A DNA stretch of 64,000 nt from Toxotes chatareus (Eukaryota > Chordata > Actinopteri > Toxotidae): assembly GCA_016801885.1 (NCBI GenBank), contig CM028890.1:10222001-10286000 (forward strand). The letters are read 5' to 3'. The translations under genes and the position numbers were made by a program. The notes beneath the pieces were generated by a model that was not told the origin of the DNA, did not search any database, and saw only the letters and a list, made by a program, of their open reading frames with translations. Shown piece by piece: positions 38,906 to 53,289 of this stretch (position 1 is its first letter; every line of letters starts with the position of its first letter).

Positions 38906-41900
38906 AAGCTTCAGATGAGCTCTGTTTTGTTGAGCTACAAATTTCTAGAATTTATTTCTTGTTATTTATTTTTCTAGGTTTCTGCTGATTTGTTATCACA
39001 CAGTTCTTCATAAAATGTTTTGAGATTGTTTTTATTTCTAAAAGCAGAAAGAGCTAAAATGTCAAGATAAAGATTATATCGGTTCATAAGGCAGATATGA
39101 AATATTCAGCCTGTGTGTCAGCACCATACTGGCTTCCTCAGTATCGTCAGATGAGCTGATTGAATCTGTTTTGATATGATACATAGTTATGAGCACATTT
39201 ATTGGCACATTTATGATTTTACCTGTTAAAGTAGTTTATCTTGACACTATCTTGGCATCTTGAGCAAACTGCTTCATATTACTTTCACATTGCATATTTT
39301 TATTCCAGTTTACTTATAGGCTCACTTTTCTTCAACTTCTTGTTCAATTGCAAGTTCAAAAGCAATCCGATCTTGAAGAAGAAGAAGAAAAAAAGAAAGA
39401 AAATTCAAACATCTGTGCTGAGTGGATTTTTTGTATTGGTGAGATTTAATGACAAAATAACACAACCCTCTTTTTAGCCCTTAAAAAGGGGTTGTGTTAG
39501 CTCAAAGAGCTGGAGAGGTGGAGATGCTATTTTGTGTCTTCTTTAATCACTAGAAAAAAAAACATTTTACTTTTTACCTCATTTTTAACATTATACCTAT
39601 TAAAAACATGAGCGGGACAAAAATATGTTGTAAATCCCCAAATTTCTGAAGCTGCCAGCAAAAGCTAGAAGCAAACAGCTCCAGTTAAGCCATCAGAGCA
39701 GCAGGTAAACTGACTGACATTATCTGCACGTTCACTAGTAACCCAGAGGCAGGAGCTGTTGCTTGATGATGGACAGCCTTGCGGTTGAAGCTTGCCCGGG
39801 GCTATTAGTAGATCATTGGAGGAGTTACTTTTCCCTCTTTTCCCTTCACGTCCTCTACTGTCCTTGTGGGGGGAACAAAAGTATATTGATGTGATTTAAT
39901 AGGGAAAATGCCTGCTGAGGTTAGTCATTTATTCCATGTGTGAACCTTTTTTCTTTCATATTTAGGAATGTCGTTCAATTTTATCCTCATTTTTCTGAAT
40001 AAATTGTTCTTACTTGATGCCTGATTACATAGGCACATTGGCGCTTTTTGGTGTGCACTGGACCTTATGTATTTTTATCCTTGCAATCATGCCCTTAAAT
40101 AGACAATATTTGTTGAATGTGTTTTACATGTTTCATCAGTTGCAGAAAAGGTAACACCCCATTTCAGCCAAAAAGGCAATTTTCTTTATCACACAAAGAT
40201 GGATATAGAGGGCAGGAAGTCAGACATAACTCCCTATACTTCAGGTCTGTGTGTTGAAGCGATAGGGGTGAGTCAACATCACTATGGCAGCGGGTACTCT
40301 ATCTCCTGTAGCTGATGATGGAGTTGCCATAAAAAAAGAGATCTATCTGTCTTCACAACGCCAGAGACGAACGAGGTGCTGCATGAAGTATCACCACAGT
40401 GACCTGTCTCCTTAGTTTCACTGCTTCAGGTGCCTCATACTTCCCTTCCTGCACCCCTTCATTTTACTACAGTCAAGGTATGCATTTATCAAGAGGAAGA
40501 GACCTAAATCATTTCTTGCATCCAAGCTAGGGGTTGGAATGCCAGGGCTGATATGGCTGAACACACTTGTGCTTGAGTGTGCATGCTTGCTTGTGTGCAT
40601 GCCTCCGCTAAGGCGCAGTATCGCTTGTTGCTGTTCAGGTTCTCTCTTCGGTGTGAGCTAAATGACGTGAGAGATGATTCCAGATAATAGATGAAGATAA
40701 GAAAACCATCCATTTACATTTACGATTTAGAGACACCTCACCTGCAAAAAATATTTCCAGCAGCAAGTCACAATTGAATGTGTGTGGCATCAGTTCAGTT
40801 GATGGCGGTTTGACTGAAAGTAAAAATAGTCCAAACAACATTCCTTAAATCTCTACCTTTGGACACTAATTAGTAAGTTTAAATGCAAGTGAATTATTGC
40901 TTGGGCAAAGGTTTATTGCCGACTGTCATTTGCCACCTTGAATTAACCCATCATCACCTTGAAAGTATTATGTTACGAATTATCATCTGACTTGAAATAC
41001 AGGTTTGCTGTTTAAAGTGAGGCATTTAAGTGTACAGATGCTCCCACGGTGACGTGCCTGTCTTGTAAACAGATTCAAAACAAAGAAGCACAAAGAGGAA
41101 ATGTTTTTCTTTTTTTCTAAATTATACCCTAACCATGGTAAACAACAAATGGAAAGAGAAAACTAAGTGCTGCTATGTAAAGCAACACATCTGTATAGGT
41201 AATAATAATGGACACAGCAACTAGCCAGGTGATACTTCTGCCTGCCTTGATTGATAAAGTTGTAGTAAGATGGCATCAACTATGTTTTTTTAAAGCTTTT
41301 TTTTCTTTCTTACAGTTCACACATGCAGAGTTTCCATTTTCAGATGCCAATAAATCTCACTGTAACATAAATTCCTTACTGTCTGTCTTTCACCAACCAA
41401 ATGTAAGTAAATGTGTTTTTGCCAAGAAAAGAAAAAACAAAAGAGGAGTAATTCAGGAGATACCATTACATAAGTGCAAAAAACACCCAGGACTATGGTA
41501 AAAGAAATGGAGAAGAAAAAAAGATGGAGAGAGCAAAGGCACCTCCTTCAGAACTCAGGCATTTCCTTCTGGGATATCCCCCTCTTATGACCTCTGAGGG
41601 GGGGAAGGAGAGGTGGTGGAGAGGAAAAAGTGAATGTAAAACTGGCAGAGTCCATTAGGGCGTGTCCTACTGAGAGCTGGAGGGTAGCAAGCTACAATGA
41701 CCTTTAATGGATTTGAGTGACAGGCAGTCAGTGCAGGATCAGCCGGCAAGGAGTGGCTGGAAAGAGGCCCTGTCTCTATTGTTCTCCCTGTGACGTTCCC
41801 TGCTATGCTTCAGTGAGGGCAGGTGCTTCAGGGTGTCAAAATAGGAAGACCCACGGACAGGCTTGGCTGCTGTCCATGCTCCTCTGACATATGACAAAAG

Positions 41901-44900
41901 CTCCACTCTCACCTCCGCACAAAAGAGAGACCAGGAGTGAGAGCAGGTCGTTTACAAAGAGCTGCAACAGACTCCGTACTTTGCTTAAACGGGAAAGGGC
42001 TGACTAACCTTTGGACCCAAATGAGCGTGTTCTGGAAAGATTTGGTCATCTCCTCTTTCTTCTTTTGTGAGTTTACCATTATATGGATATCACACTGGTA
42101 ACTGCCTTTCCATGATCACCTTTAAATACTGACCAACCCAATTTGACAAATATCTTTTTCTCCAGCTTTAAAGATTTACCAAATATCAAGCAATCAAGGA
42201 CAAAAAAAGAGATTTCAGGAGAATATCTTACTTTTTTTATTTAAGTCATTAAAACACTGATTAATATGATGGCAGGTTGAATGCATGATAAATGAATAAA
42301 GGTCGCAGATAAAGAATGGCACACCAGAACAGGACACTGTCAAAATGAGGAGCAAAAGAAGGAGCCAAGTTGTTATCAAAGCTCAAGTGATTATTTTCCA
42401 CAAGATTTTCCTGTCAGGATGTTATGAATGTCTCCATGTTCAGTGGTCGGTGATAAATGGTGTCGCTTTTGCAGAGCTGATGTCATTTAACAACCTCAAG
42501 GCCTGACTTCCACTGCACTGCAAGTGTGCTCTGAAGGATGCACTCGCTATGTCCTGTCCAGGACAGATGGCTTAAGTGTGTGTGTGTGTGTGTGTTGGGC
42601 TGGGGGGTATATAGATGGCTTTGTGTTTTCCATACTTTCCATCACTGTAAAAAGTCTTTTGGGGGATTTTAGCCATTGGTAACCCACACATTTCAGAAGC
42701 CTGAACACATTTCTGTACAGAAGCAATTAGATCTATCATCATTACAGCTGCGCAGAGGGCTATTATTTACACGAGTTACTGCATTATTGATTATATTTCA
42801 TCCCCAGTATGTGCAATGTGAGGATGGAATGCATTTATGTTGGCAGTGAAAAACGTTTCCCCTACAATAATGTATGCCATGGCATTAAATTAACAAGTCT
42901 CTGTGCTTTGTTTGTTTTCATAGTATATTCAGCCTTTACTTTACAACTGGGTGATTGGGTTAGGTTTCCTGCTGTGTAAAGAAAGCCACGGCAGGAATGT
43001 CACTGCTTTCTAAACAAAATGTGTATTTGGCACTTAAAACATTTCTCCAATGTGATATCTTCTTAATATGGAAATTGACCTTTCCCCTAAACAGTGATTG
43101 TCAGCGGACTCATCATTGCTTAGCAACTGTAGCTAGACACAGCAGGCCTGTCAAACTTTGGATTTCTCCTCATGCCGAAACAATGTGCATGGAGCTCTCG
43201 TAAGAGCGATACTGGGTATCTAAAGAGATTATTTTTTATCATTAAAAATATAAATAACAAAAATGTAAGGAATGGATTAAACAGTGTGTTTATATGCTCT
43301 AACACAAGCTGCAAATGTTAGCATGTCTGCCTAACCAACGTACTATATATGGTAGTAGGTAATGAGCTGCTTCCAAAGCCAAGGAAGAAGGAACATTACA
43401 TTAACATATCATAACAATAACATGAGTTTGTTGTTCTGTGAGGAAAAAGCCCCTTTAATGGCTCGCACATCCACTGTGTAGCATTTCTACTCTCTGTTCA
43501 AAGCTGGTCCTTGATAATAACAAAATCTGACTAATATTAGCCGCTCTTTCTGGCTCAGTGGATGTGGGGAAGCAAGCGAGCAAATTCTCTGGTGTGATAA
43601 TATACTTGTGATATCTAACTGTGGGAAATTGTTGTAGAATTTACTGATGAGAAACATCTGACATTTGCAGTGCATGTAGTGTGATGTGTTCTTCCAAAGG
43701 CACACAGGTATTAAAGGGTTAATTGTAACTTGACTCAATGAGTGAACTTTCCAACCCACTTTCAAGGCTCCCGTCTTAGAGGTTTGTAATCTTGATCGAG
43801 ATACACATTCGTTTTAAAATTCAAAAAACATTAGAGGTGACCTTAAATCTGCCTGTGTGTCCATGGTAATCTGAGTAAGTGTAATTTTTGGATTACTTTC
43901 TCTCATTTTCCTCTTAACTTTATCTCCTCTGTGTTAGTGAGATTGCAGGCTGACTAAGTTTTCCCAATGCCAGGGGAGTCTACGGCCATTGTTCTAGGCT
44001 CTGACGGCAGCAGAGCTGTTGTTGATGGACAACACCACTGATTCCCTTGTGCTTCCTGTACAGACCCAGACAGAGCTCACAGTTCGCTTCACTGCTCTTA
44101 TCATGCATGTCACCGTGCCAGGAGAGAAGAAAAAGAAGGGGAAGCTGGGGGAGTATTAAGAGCAAGAAGAGGGTTTTTCCTTTATGCTCTTTTGCTTGAC
44201 AAAAAGCCAGTATCCAGTCTGAGTCGATGACTGAAGAAGTTTCACATTAGCTTCAGTATGTAGATTATTTGTGGCAGAAGTGGGAGCTAAAATACCACTT
44301 TCATTATGATTCTGTTTCTCCCTGTTTGGGCACGAAGAGATGCGAGATTGTTGCTACTGATAAGATAAGAATGTAGCAGTCGCCTGCTCTAGTTGCTGGT
44401 GCAGAAGGAGGAAATGCCTATCTGATGGGGTTTTCAAATTGGATTTTGAATGGCCAGACAGGGAAAGAGAAAAATATTTACACTATTGACATCTCCATCT
44501 CTGGGAGTTGTGGGCATGGCCTCTGGGCAGTGTTAATAAACAACAGAAGCACAGAAAAAATGAAACAGCAGAGTTTACAACACTAGGTGAGATCTGGTTA
44601 ACGGCAATTTGTTGATGTACTAGTATCTCTCACTTCTATTCAGAATTGTTGTCAAAGTAAAACTGTTTTGATAAAGTTTTTAAAAAGTTTTATTTGACAT
44701 TAATCTAAGTAAAATCATTCAAACCTAAACCTTTTATCATCCATGTTGCCTTATTTGTGTCATGTGACCACAGTTTATATACCTAACTGGTATCTACATA
44801 AATTTAACCATAATCCGGACCCTTAATTTAACTCTAACGAGTCCATTAATATAAAAAAATATATCACTCTAAGACAATCCAAATGAAAGTGTCATGCACA

Positions 44901-46164
44901 TAGAAGTACTGTTTGTCATGAAAAGACTGACCTCAGACCCATTTTAGGTCAACCCCAGCATGACAGTAACACTAGTCAGCATAAAAACAAACGACTGAGA
45001 GCATGTGGGCAGAGTAAGATTGACTAAGTCTGTCAACGTGCTGTGGAGGTGGGATTCAAAGTTAAATGCTTTTTTTCCCCCCAAGATACTGGGCACATTT
45101 AAGATTTAAAGACTCTAACCACACAAAACTAATCTGCTACATTTTTTAAACTCTTTCTTTTAAAATTGTATTTGGGGCTACTATTCAAAGGTTTTTCGTG
45201 CTGAGCCATCAACGGTGATGAATCTGGAAGAAAACATGTGGAGCCATCGCCTTTTTATTGCCCGCATCAGAAAGGTGAAACCCGTGTATGCCCCCACAGC
45301 GGGTGAAGATAATAGGCCGAGGTAGCCTCTGCTTCCCCCTGTCTCCCTCCCTGTGCTGTCCACTAACAGGCATCATGCCGCAAATATTTCTCATTACTTT
45401 CAGAGAAAAGACATTTGAGTCACTGTGTCCAGATCAGGTTGAGGCTTGTGGAAGAAACAAGAAGTTTAAGCATAAGCATACAAGAACACTACATGAAATT
45501 TTTTAATGGTCACATATTCCTTAACAGTGAAGGAAACCACTGTGACACCCTTGCGTTATCATATCGTTTAAATCACTCACACAAAGCCACTGTTGTGTTT
45601 ATTTTCCTTAGCAGTCACAGCATTTCCTGTAAGCAACCAGGGCCATTTGAGTCCCTCTCCGCTGCTCCGCTGAATACCAGAAAAGCACCAACAGAAGCCG
45701 AATGCAACACATTTAAAAGTGGGCTGACTTACTGGACTCTTGACCTTACTGTCAAGCAGTTGTCAGACCCCATATGTTTGTCCTCTCATATGGCAAAGGC
45801 AAGTCAATTATTGAGAAAGTGCATGCACAGAGGGGTCAATGTGTTTTTCCAGAGGTTAAATCAAGTGTGTAACCTCCACACAGAAGACTGATGGCTGCCT
45901 CATGACAGCCAATGAAACACACAGCCTGGGATTTTTGTAAATTTCGGAGTGGCCGGCTGCCCTGGCTCTCAGTTTGAGGGAGGTGCTGTGCCAGGTGGCT
46001 GAAGCACAGAGCTGTTTATTTCGGTGAACTGCTGGGGACTGCAGCCCTGCAAGCGGTCCCAGCTCTTTCATGTTTCCCCATACGGCACAGCCTATGCAAT
46101 CCACCCGCCTGTTATGAGCAAGAAATAAACAAAACATTAGGTCATCATAAATCACTGGCCAATG
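38906..46164. other. Non-coding gene desert
   Basis: Holds a bulged 17-bp hairpin at 39,459-39,499 and a short (TG)n at 42.6 kb. A plus-strand frame at about 45,180-45,350 was considered as an exon and not accepted. Confidence 0.5.
42569..42594. repeat. Short (TG)n tract
   Basis: An alternating TG run of about two dozen bases in non-coding DNA. Confidence 0.85.
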
Positions 46165-46390
46165 ACATGTCTGGAGCTGAGATTAGACAACCAGAGTAGA
46201 GCAGTGGAGCACAGAGCAGGGAAGCCAGCCTCTTGTCCTGCAGCCTGCAGCTAATTCTCTCTCCTCCCCGGTCCCAATGTGTAAGATCATTATTAAAATT
46301 GCAGCTCAATTAAGATAAGGCTAAATTACTTTCTCTGTCTCCCTCTTTGATGTTCAGGGGATTTTTCTTCTCTCTATGTTTGAAAAACGG
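46165..46390. promoter_or_regulatory. Candidate enhancer with GATA motif
   Basis: A complex, non-repetitive stretch with AGATAAGG at 46,313-46,320 beside homeodomain-type TAATT/ATTA words (ctcaattaag, attattaaaa). It resembles conserved developmental enhancers in texture. Low certainty. Confidence 0.22.
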
Positions 46391-48261
46391 GCAGTTTAAA
46401 AGGAGCAGGGGGAGACAATCGCTTTGAGTGCACTTTGAAGTCGGAGTCGCAGCGTTGCATGGGGTTTGGGTTTGATTGGAAATGTGCATGATTATTTTTT
46501 TGTGAGGTTATTTTCAGACAAAGCTCCATTTTCAAAAGTGAATGCTACATCTCATTTGCTTCATTGCAAAGACAATTTAACCTTTTGGCAGAATGAGTAA
46601 GAACTGTGAGTGAGCATTTATGTGTGTGTGCATATGTGCGTTACGTTCCACTTTTCCTGAACTCTTCATTTCGGTTGCCACAGGCCCTGAGCGCTGAAAC
46701 GTGACCACTTTTTTTCTGAGTCCGCCCATGTCTATGCTGAATCAGTGTAACTGAGCTTGTTTCCTACTGTGTGAAGGGGAGGGTGTACAGACCAAAGGGT
46801 GCAGTATGTGTATGAAAATCCCACTGGAAGATATGATTGCCACTGGCAATAGATAATATAGAGAAGCATATGTTAACATCTAGTAGAAGAAGTGACCCGC
46901 ATGTTAGTTTACTTACTAAAGTTGTTGTTTAGATAAAATTATAAATGCTGTATCAGAAAATTCATCTCATCGCATTATAGTACAAGTATGATTTTACACC
47001 ACAACTAATTCAAACGCTTTGCCCCTCCGTCCATTGTTCATCCTTGCTCTCTTTGTCTTAAAGTTCACGTATTTGCCTGACTTTTCACTGTAAACACAAT
47101 GGCAGAAACATCAGAGGCCCCTGGACTGGGGATGTTTATATGAGCAGAGAGCTTGGAGATGGAACAGATATGAGTGCTGATCTGTGAAAGGAACCACCGC
47201 TGTATCGCTGCTGCTCGCCATCACACACAAACACCATCTGGATGCCTCTCACCAGACGGCGAAGACCTCACACCTGCACACCTCAAAGAAACACACAAAG
47301 AACCGCTGATATTATATGAACTTGTCTACGCTGTCGGTAATGCCATAAGTGTAAAGTTTGGATTTTTTTTCTTTGGGTTTGTGAGATACTCCAAAAGTCA
47401 AGGTGAAATAAAAAGCAGAGAGAAGTTCAAAAAGGCCATAATGTGCCACATGTTCACATTTTAAGCTATTGACTAACACACTGAGAACAGTCAGCCCCTC
47501 CTCTCCTTTACTAATTATCTCTTTTACAGATCAAATTCTACTCAGTCAAGTTGTTTTTTAATCTTTCCTTCCCCTTTCTTTGTGTGCTCCATAGACTCTC
47601 ATCCTTGACTTTCCTCACCTCTGAGTTGGCTTTACAATGCAACTGAGCATGAAAATGGAGAAAGGAAGACTTAAAGAAAATTAGTTAACTGACTGAAGAG
47701 TAAACAATGGGCCGCTGAAAAAGACTGTCGGGAGGAAGGGTTTTCCTCTCAGAGGTCAGAAGGCAGTTTGTCCATTGACACTGGCTCAGACAGTTGACAT
47801 CTGAGATACATTATGGTTCACTGCAAAGAGCTGTGTTGTGTTTTTCAAATGTGGGATTTTTGTATTTGTTTGTACGTGGGTATGTTATACTACATATTTT
47901 TGCAAGAATGATGAAATGTTTCTTTCTCGCCATGGTTTTTTAGATTTTGTTTTTGTTCCATGTTGTATATTGTACTACTCCAACAATCTTTTACTGTGTG
48001 TTGATGCTGTTTCAGGTCACAGGAAACACGTCCATTCAAGGTTAATGCTGCCAGTCGGATCCATGTGGTGATTATGTGCTGCCCCGTGCAAGTTCTATTT
48101 TTAATTAACTTACATCTCGTCAGAAACTGTGAGAATTTGCAATAGTTGTAGCTTAGGTCAGTGTTATTCTTTTAAAAATCTTGTTTTCCTTTCCTTGCCT
48201 GTATTTCACCTCACACCCCATTCTGCATGGTAATTCTCAGTCGCAGCATGTTGCATGTTTG

Positions 48262-48336
<75 letters not shown>

Positions 48337-50899
48337 GTGAGGAGGCGCTGCAGGTAAATCCCTGCTTCCTGCTACTTTGGTTGCAGGGACTGATCACAAT
48401 CTAGGTGGAGCAGCATGCATGACTGCAAGACTGTCACTAGAACACAGTGTCTTTGGGCACTCTCTGTCTGTCTCTCTCTCTCACACACACACACGCACAC
48501 ACACATAATATCTTCATCAGTCTTTCAGAAGCACAGTGTTGTGAATAAAACTGCAACCATGGCAAAGTCAATCAGTCATGCTGTAACTGACCTGCAAGGA
48601 AACTGATGAATAACTGCTGAGTAAGATCAAGGCATGTTTAATTTTTGCTCATGTTTCAAGCTTGAAATAATGTTTAATCATGATCACTAGTGTCATCACA
48701 TAAATAATAAACATGTGATTGAAACAGTCTTTGAAATTTGCAGCAAGTTAATTCACTAATTGAGATAGATCTGGCGATTTCTCCAAATATCTTTTACCTA
48801 AACATCACTTACCAAATCTGTCAACATTATAAAGGCAAGAAAGACTGAGTAGAAAGAGGAGGAAGGACTGACACAACATTTCCAAAAATGGATGTATTAT
48901 TGTTGACATTTTGATTTTCTGTAGTAGCTCTGAATTTTCATCAGATAATTTCATGACCTCCTGACCTCCTTGTATGACTGACAGAGCTAATATGTGATCA
49001 GATATTTTCATCTCTGATGGACCAAAAAAAAAAAAAAAAAAGTAGATGAATCTGTTTCTAATAAATCAGCTGCAGTACATTGGATTAGCACAGTCTCAGT
49101 GTCCCAGAGAGCACAGGGCTGTGTTCAACATTGCCTTTTTCTGATTACACAATCACTGCTGCCATCGGAACTTCAAAATAAAAGTGAAGACAGGAGACAA
49201 TTAGTGGGAAATAATTCAAGAGGAAGTCTGTTACAGACAGTTTTGATGGTCACATACATAAACCCTAATGCACACATGATCTCTTAGTACCGCACAGTGC
49301 AGCGTTACACTTCTCTGCCAGGAAATAATGGGTTTCTTCAAGACTTTAGATGGCTTTATCTCAACAATTACACACACGCAAACACCATCCTCCCTATTAA
49401 AATCCAATTTCAGGTTAGTTTTCCTCAATGATCTACCTCCCGAATAAAGCCACTTTTTCTTCTATTTTGAGGGAAGGTGACATTTACTCTGCAACCCAAT
49501 TCATCACTGTCTCTTCCTCTGGATGGTGTGACACTCTCTTTTCCCCTCCTCGGAGAGACTACAGGACTCAGTGCTGAGATGGGTCATTTCCAGCACTGTC
49601 TCATCCTCCTTTGGTGCAGATGACACCCACCAGCTTCCCTGAGCTCAAAAGATGTGAGGATCAGGAGAGAGTCTGGTGAAAACTGATGACGTCAGCATGC
49701 GTGTACATATGCATGGATGCCCTTGTGGTGGGACATAAAACAAATAACATTCCCTGAAAATGAATTTGCATTCATTGTAAAATGAATGTCTCATTAATTA
49801 TTCTTATGAATTTATTGTCCTGAACAAATGTTTTCTGATTTTGTCTCAGGGTCTGATGCTTGAGAAGTAGTAGTGTTAAAAAAAAGGTCATCAGCGAAGA
49901 ATTTTGATTATATATCTGTTTATTTGTGTTGCATTTATTTATTTTTTTCACTTTTATAAGTATTGGCTATTTTTAGTAGTACTTTTTGTTACAAGACATA
50001 ACAGTTCAGCATATAGGAAAAGCCTTATGTCTTTTCATTTTATAACCCTATTTAAATTAAAACATCCAAGTTTTTATAATATTTAAAGAAATGCTTATTT
50101 TCGAAGGAGAAAGTGATGGGGCCTGACGGAAATTTTTTATTTCTTGTAAAACATGTTTTCACATTAAAAGAGGAGACAATTTTTTTTTTATGTCAGTCTT
50201 GCATTCTAAGTCTGCTGTTGATGTTTTCATAGCTCAGTGGCAGCCTTGCACCATAAAATGATATGAGACCCACGAAAGACACAGACAACTGCTACAGTGG
50301 CTCAAATAGCAGTAGCTGGACAGCTCTGAAGTGGCCCTATCATGTCACAAGTTACAGAGTTCAAGTTTGTTGAGATTGGACGTTTGCTATCAGCAGTCCA
50401 CCAAAACTGAGTTTGTTCTTTATTTGAACGTACATATTTAAACATGTTGTGTTTAGCCAAATGTATTTAATATGTATGTGCATGTCAGTTGCGGTATGCA
50501 GTAAGTAGCCTACTTCTGTCAAGAGGCAGGAACAGAAATTTAAGAATTTTAAAACAAAACAAACAAAAACAAAACAACTACCGCACTACCCTACTCTATT
50601 GTTCCATTATTATTATCATTTTACTCTGTTATAATCTTATTTTTAATGTTATGTCGTATTTTACTATGAGCTTAAAACACGATCTGCTTTGAAAAAGTTT
50701 TTTTTTTAAAAAGAAAAGGAAAGAAAAGAATGATCCAACACTGGCTTGTTTTTCAAAAAATAAACACCATGATCTCTGATTGTATACATTTGAAAATTTC
50801 AATTAAATGAGCAAAAATATAAATAAAATACCGCACTTTTATCGCCCACACCTGCTGTAGAATAAAGTTTTATCCCTAACCGGTCATTCAGACAAAAAA
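46391..50899. other. Non-coding, microsatellite inside
   Basis: Contains the (TG)n array at 48.3 kb and an A run at 49,023-49,040. No exons of gmds, the expected convergent neighbour, were recognised. Confidence 0.5.
48265..48335. repeat. (TG)n microsatellite
   Basis: About 71 bp of uninterrupted TG. A shorter CA tract with interruptions lies nearby at about 48,481-48,504. Confidence 0.97.
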
Positions 50900-51560
50900 A
50901 AAGAAGGTTGTAAAGTCGACCGGAACGAAACCTTTAAAAATATATTCATAAAATTAAACTACTTGACAATAAATTACTGTATGTCGTGACGGTATAATTG
51001 GGACATTCAAGTGCTCGGTGTATAAAAAGGTGCTATAATTAGAAACCGCAGGGCCGAGCTACAGAAAAGCAGGTTTTGTGTAACTTGAAGGCAACTCTGT
51101 TCGTTTTTTGAGGTATCTCGCCAAGGCTGTCGGGTTATTCGAAGGTCGGCCGTTTCCCCCCTGGTCTGAATTCACAGTACCCCATTATCCTACCATCCAA
51201 GTGCTCATGAGGTCTGCGTGAGTTCATTTCTTTTGACTTGAAGATGCTGCACGATTTCAATTGCATTGCTATTTAAATCCAGAAGCCTTGTTTATGCCTC
51301 ATCGCTCTGCCTGTTTTGACTAAAACATGTTTTTTGTTTTTTTAAAAAAGGGATTTTTTAAAATTATCATTTGTCTTTAAAATGAGACGTGCAGGATAAG
51401 AGGCTGCATGCGGCGCTTATTTTTCCCTCTGAGAGACAAGTGGTGGACCTCCAACCTTTCTCTCGTTTGGCCGCAGTGCAGACAGAACTTGCGTCTATGG
51501 GCCCTTAATTAGAAGCAGATGGCGCTCGGAGCTCGGGTCTTGTACACTGTAACACGGAGC
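50900..51560. promoter_or_regulatory. CpG-rich block with TATA-like motif, candidate promoter or enhancer
   Basis: CpG dinucleotides are clearly denser here (tcgaccggaacg, gctgtcgggttattcg, aggtcggccg, ggcgctcggagctcgg) than in the AT-rich sequence on both sides, where CpG is rare. A TATA-like TATAAAAAGG lies on the plus strand at 51,021-51,030, and a RUNX-like AAACCGCA at 51,043-51,050. No long open frame follows in either direction, so a non-coding transcript promoter or a developmental enhancer downstream of foxc1 is more likely than a protein gene. It lies about 4.3 kb beyond the foxc1 stop. Confidence 0.4.
51511..51527 (+). promoter_or_regulatory. CTCF-like motif in CpG-rich block
   Basis: agaagcagatggcgctc contains the CTCF core variant AGATGGCGC with partial agreement upstream. 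It sits at the right edge of the CpG-rich block at 50.9-51.56 kb. Confidence 0.25.
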
Positions 51561-53289
51561 TGAAAAACACAGCATTTTCCATACTGAGCTGAGCTGGTCA
51601 CTCAGCCATACAGGTGCACACAGTCTGCAGGAGCTCAGCCAGATTTCAGTGCATCTACTCTCTCTTTCTCTGCCCTCCCCCCTTTAAACTGAAGGAAACA
51701 TAGGATGGGTCACAACGAGCGCCCTGCAGCTCTGTTTGCAGGTAGCTTCACAGGAGATTTCTTCTGGGAAAAGAGCTTTGGCCCAGTTGCATTACATTTT
51801 ACGCGCCCTTCACGACCAGAAAGGATGGAATAATCATCGGTTCCTATCAAAAAAAAAAAAAAAATGCAGGCATTATGACCTATCCACTCAGAGCTCCGTT
51901 GCTGTCCACGCAACCTTAAAAGTACCAGAGAGATGGTGAAAGGAAATTTGAAAGGAAATTTTTTATAAGATAAAAAATCCACAAGTTTATTAAGCTTCTA
52001 TCAAACAAATACAGAGTATTAACTTCAAGTACAGATAAATTATCAATCATTTAAATGTAATTCCTGTTGACATTTGTTTACCCTTTGGATTGTCACGGCT
52101 TTCGAGGTAATATTAAAAAAAACAATGGAGGTTACAAGGTGAAATTTTACCTGTTTTTTTTTTTCTTTTTGATTGCGCATCATCGGCTGATGCAGCTGTT
52201 AGCTACAACAAATTCGTCTGTCCACGTTAATTGTAAATTCTGTGAGATTATTTTGTCTTTAGTCTTTGTTCATGCAGTCTTAAAACATGAGTATGTCGTT
52301 CTTTTTATTATGTTGTTTATTTTTACGTGCATTTCTTCACTTTGGTCTGAGCTCCAGCACACAGACTAACACACAGTACAGCTCCTGTAATACTGGCGCT
52401 CAAGTGTATCAGATTAAATTCAGAATGTATCATGTCCAAAACGATTAGATAGTTTAGATCATTATATTTATTTATTTATTTATTTTTATTTGTATTTTTT
52501 TCATGAATAATAGTCTACACTTGCTTCATCGAAAGTCATGTTTCAGGCGAACTAATCGGCGACAAAATATAATTAAAGAAAACTAATATATATTTGTTTT
52601 TTTTATTATTTGAGGAATCAAATAAAATTTGAAATGTAGTGTTTTAATTTGTTGAATATTAAAATGAAGGCCACAACACACACCTTTGTCTTTGCTATTT
52701 GACCCAAAGCAGCGCAGGGAAGTTTGTGCGTTTTGAGGAATGTAGCGGAACGTTTCAGGAAAAAGAGTAAAGTCCAAACACAGGCTTAAACAAGGCTCTT
52801 CAAAAGTCTTGGTGTTGAGAAGCCCCCAACAGACGCCTATGCTGCAACTAATTAGACGTGTAGTTGTTGTTTATTGTGATTGAAATAACTACTATAACCT
52901 CTGTACTTTAGGTTGGGGCTTATTCCTTCTTCTCCTTCCTCTGAGAAGGGGAAATGAAAGTGAAATTAAATTGGTACCTATTTTGCTGTGGGACCCTTCC
53001 GGGCGGATGAAAGCCCCTCAAGGCCCACGTAGGAAACTATAGGCTCTTTGCTTATTACAGTATCAGTTCATTTCCAGAACCAAAAGAACCAGTTACAATC
53101 ATCTTTCAGCAGGTTTCTGCATAGTGTATTTTGTAGTTTCTTTTTTTTTTTTTTTTTGGTATCTTGTTTGCATTTTTTAATTATATTATTTACAGTTGTT
53201 AGGAATTCAGTTCACACACACCAAGTTAAACTCAACTCTGGTCGTCCTTCTCACCCTCTCTCTCTCTGCTATGTCCTGTTACATTGTTG
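51561..53289. other. Non-coding, AT-rich
   Basis: T and A runs (51,849-51,864; 52,154-52,164; 53,141-53,158) and an ATTT array. No gene recognised. Confidence 0.5.

Noticed and set aside
45180..45350. Plus-strand frame reading RLFIARIRKVKPVYAPTAG as a possible exon
   Set aside because: The acceptor side is weak (no clear pyrimidine tract), no family was recognised, and the adjacent minus frames are equally open. Conserved non-coding DNA is as likely.
48206..48397. Frame encoding repeated Thr-His
   Set aside because: It is a direct product of the (TG)n microsatellite.
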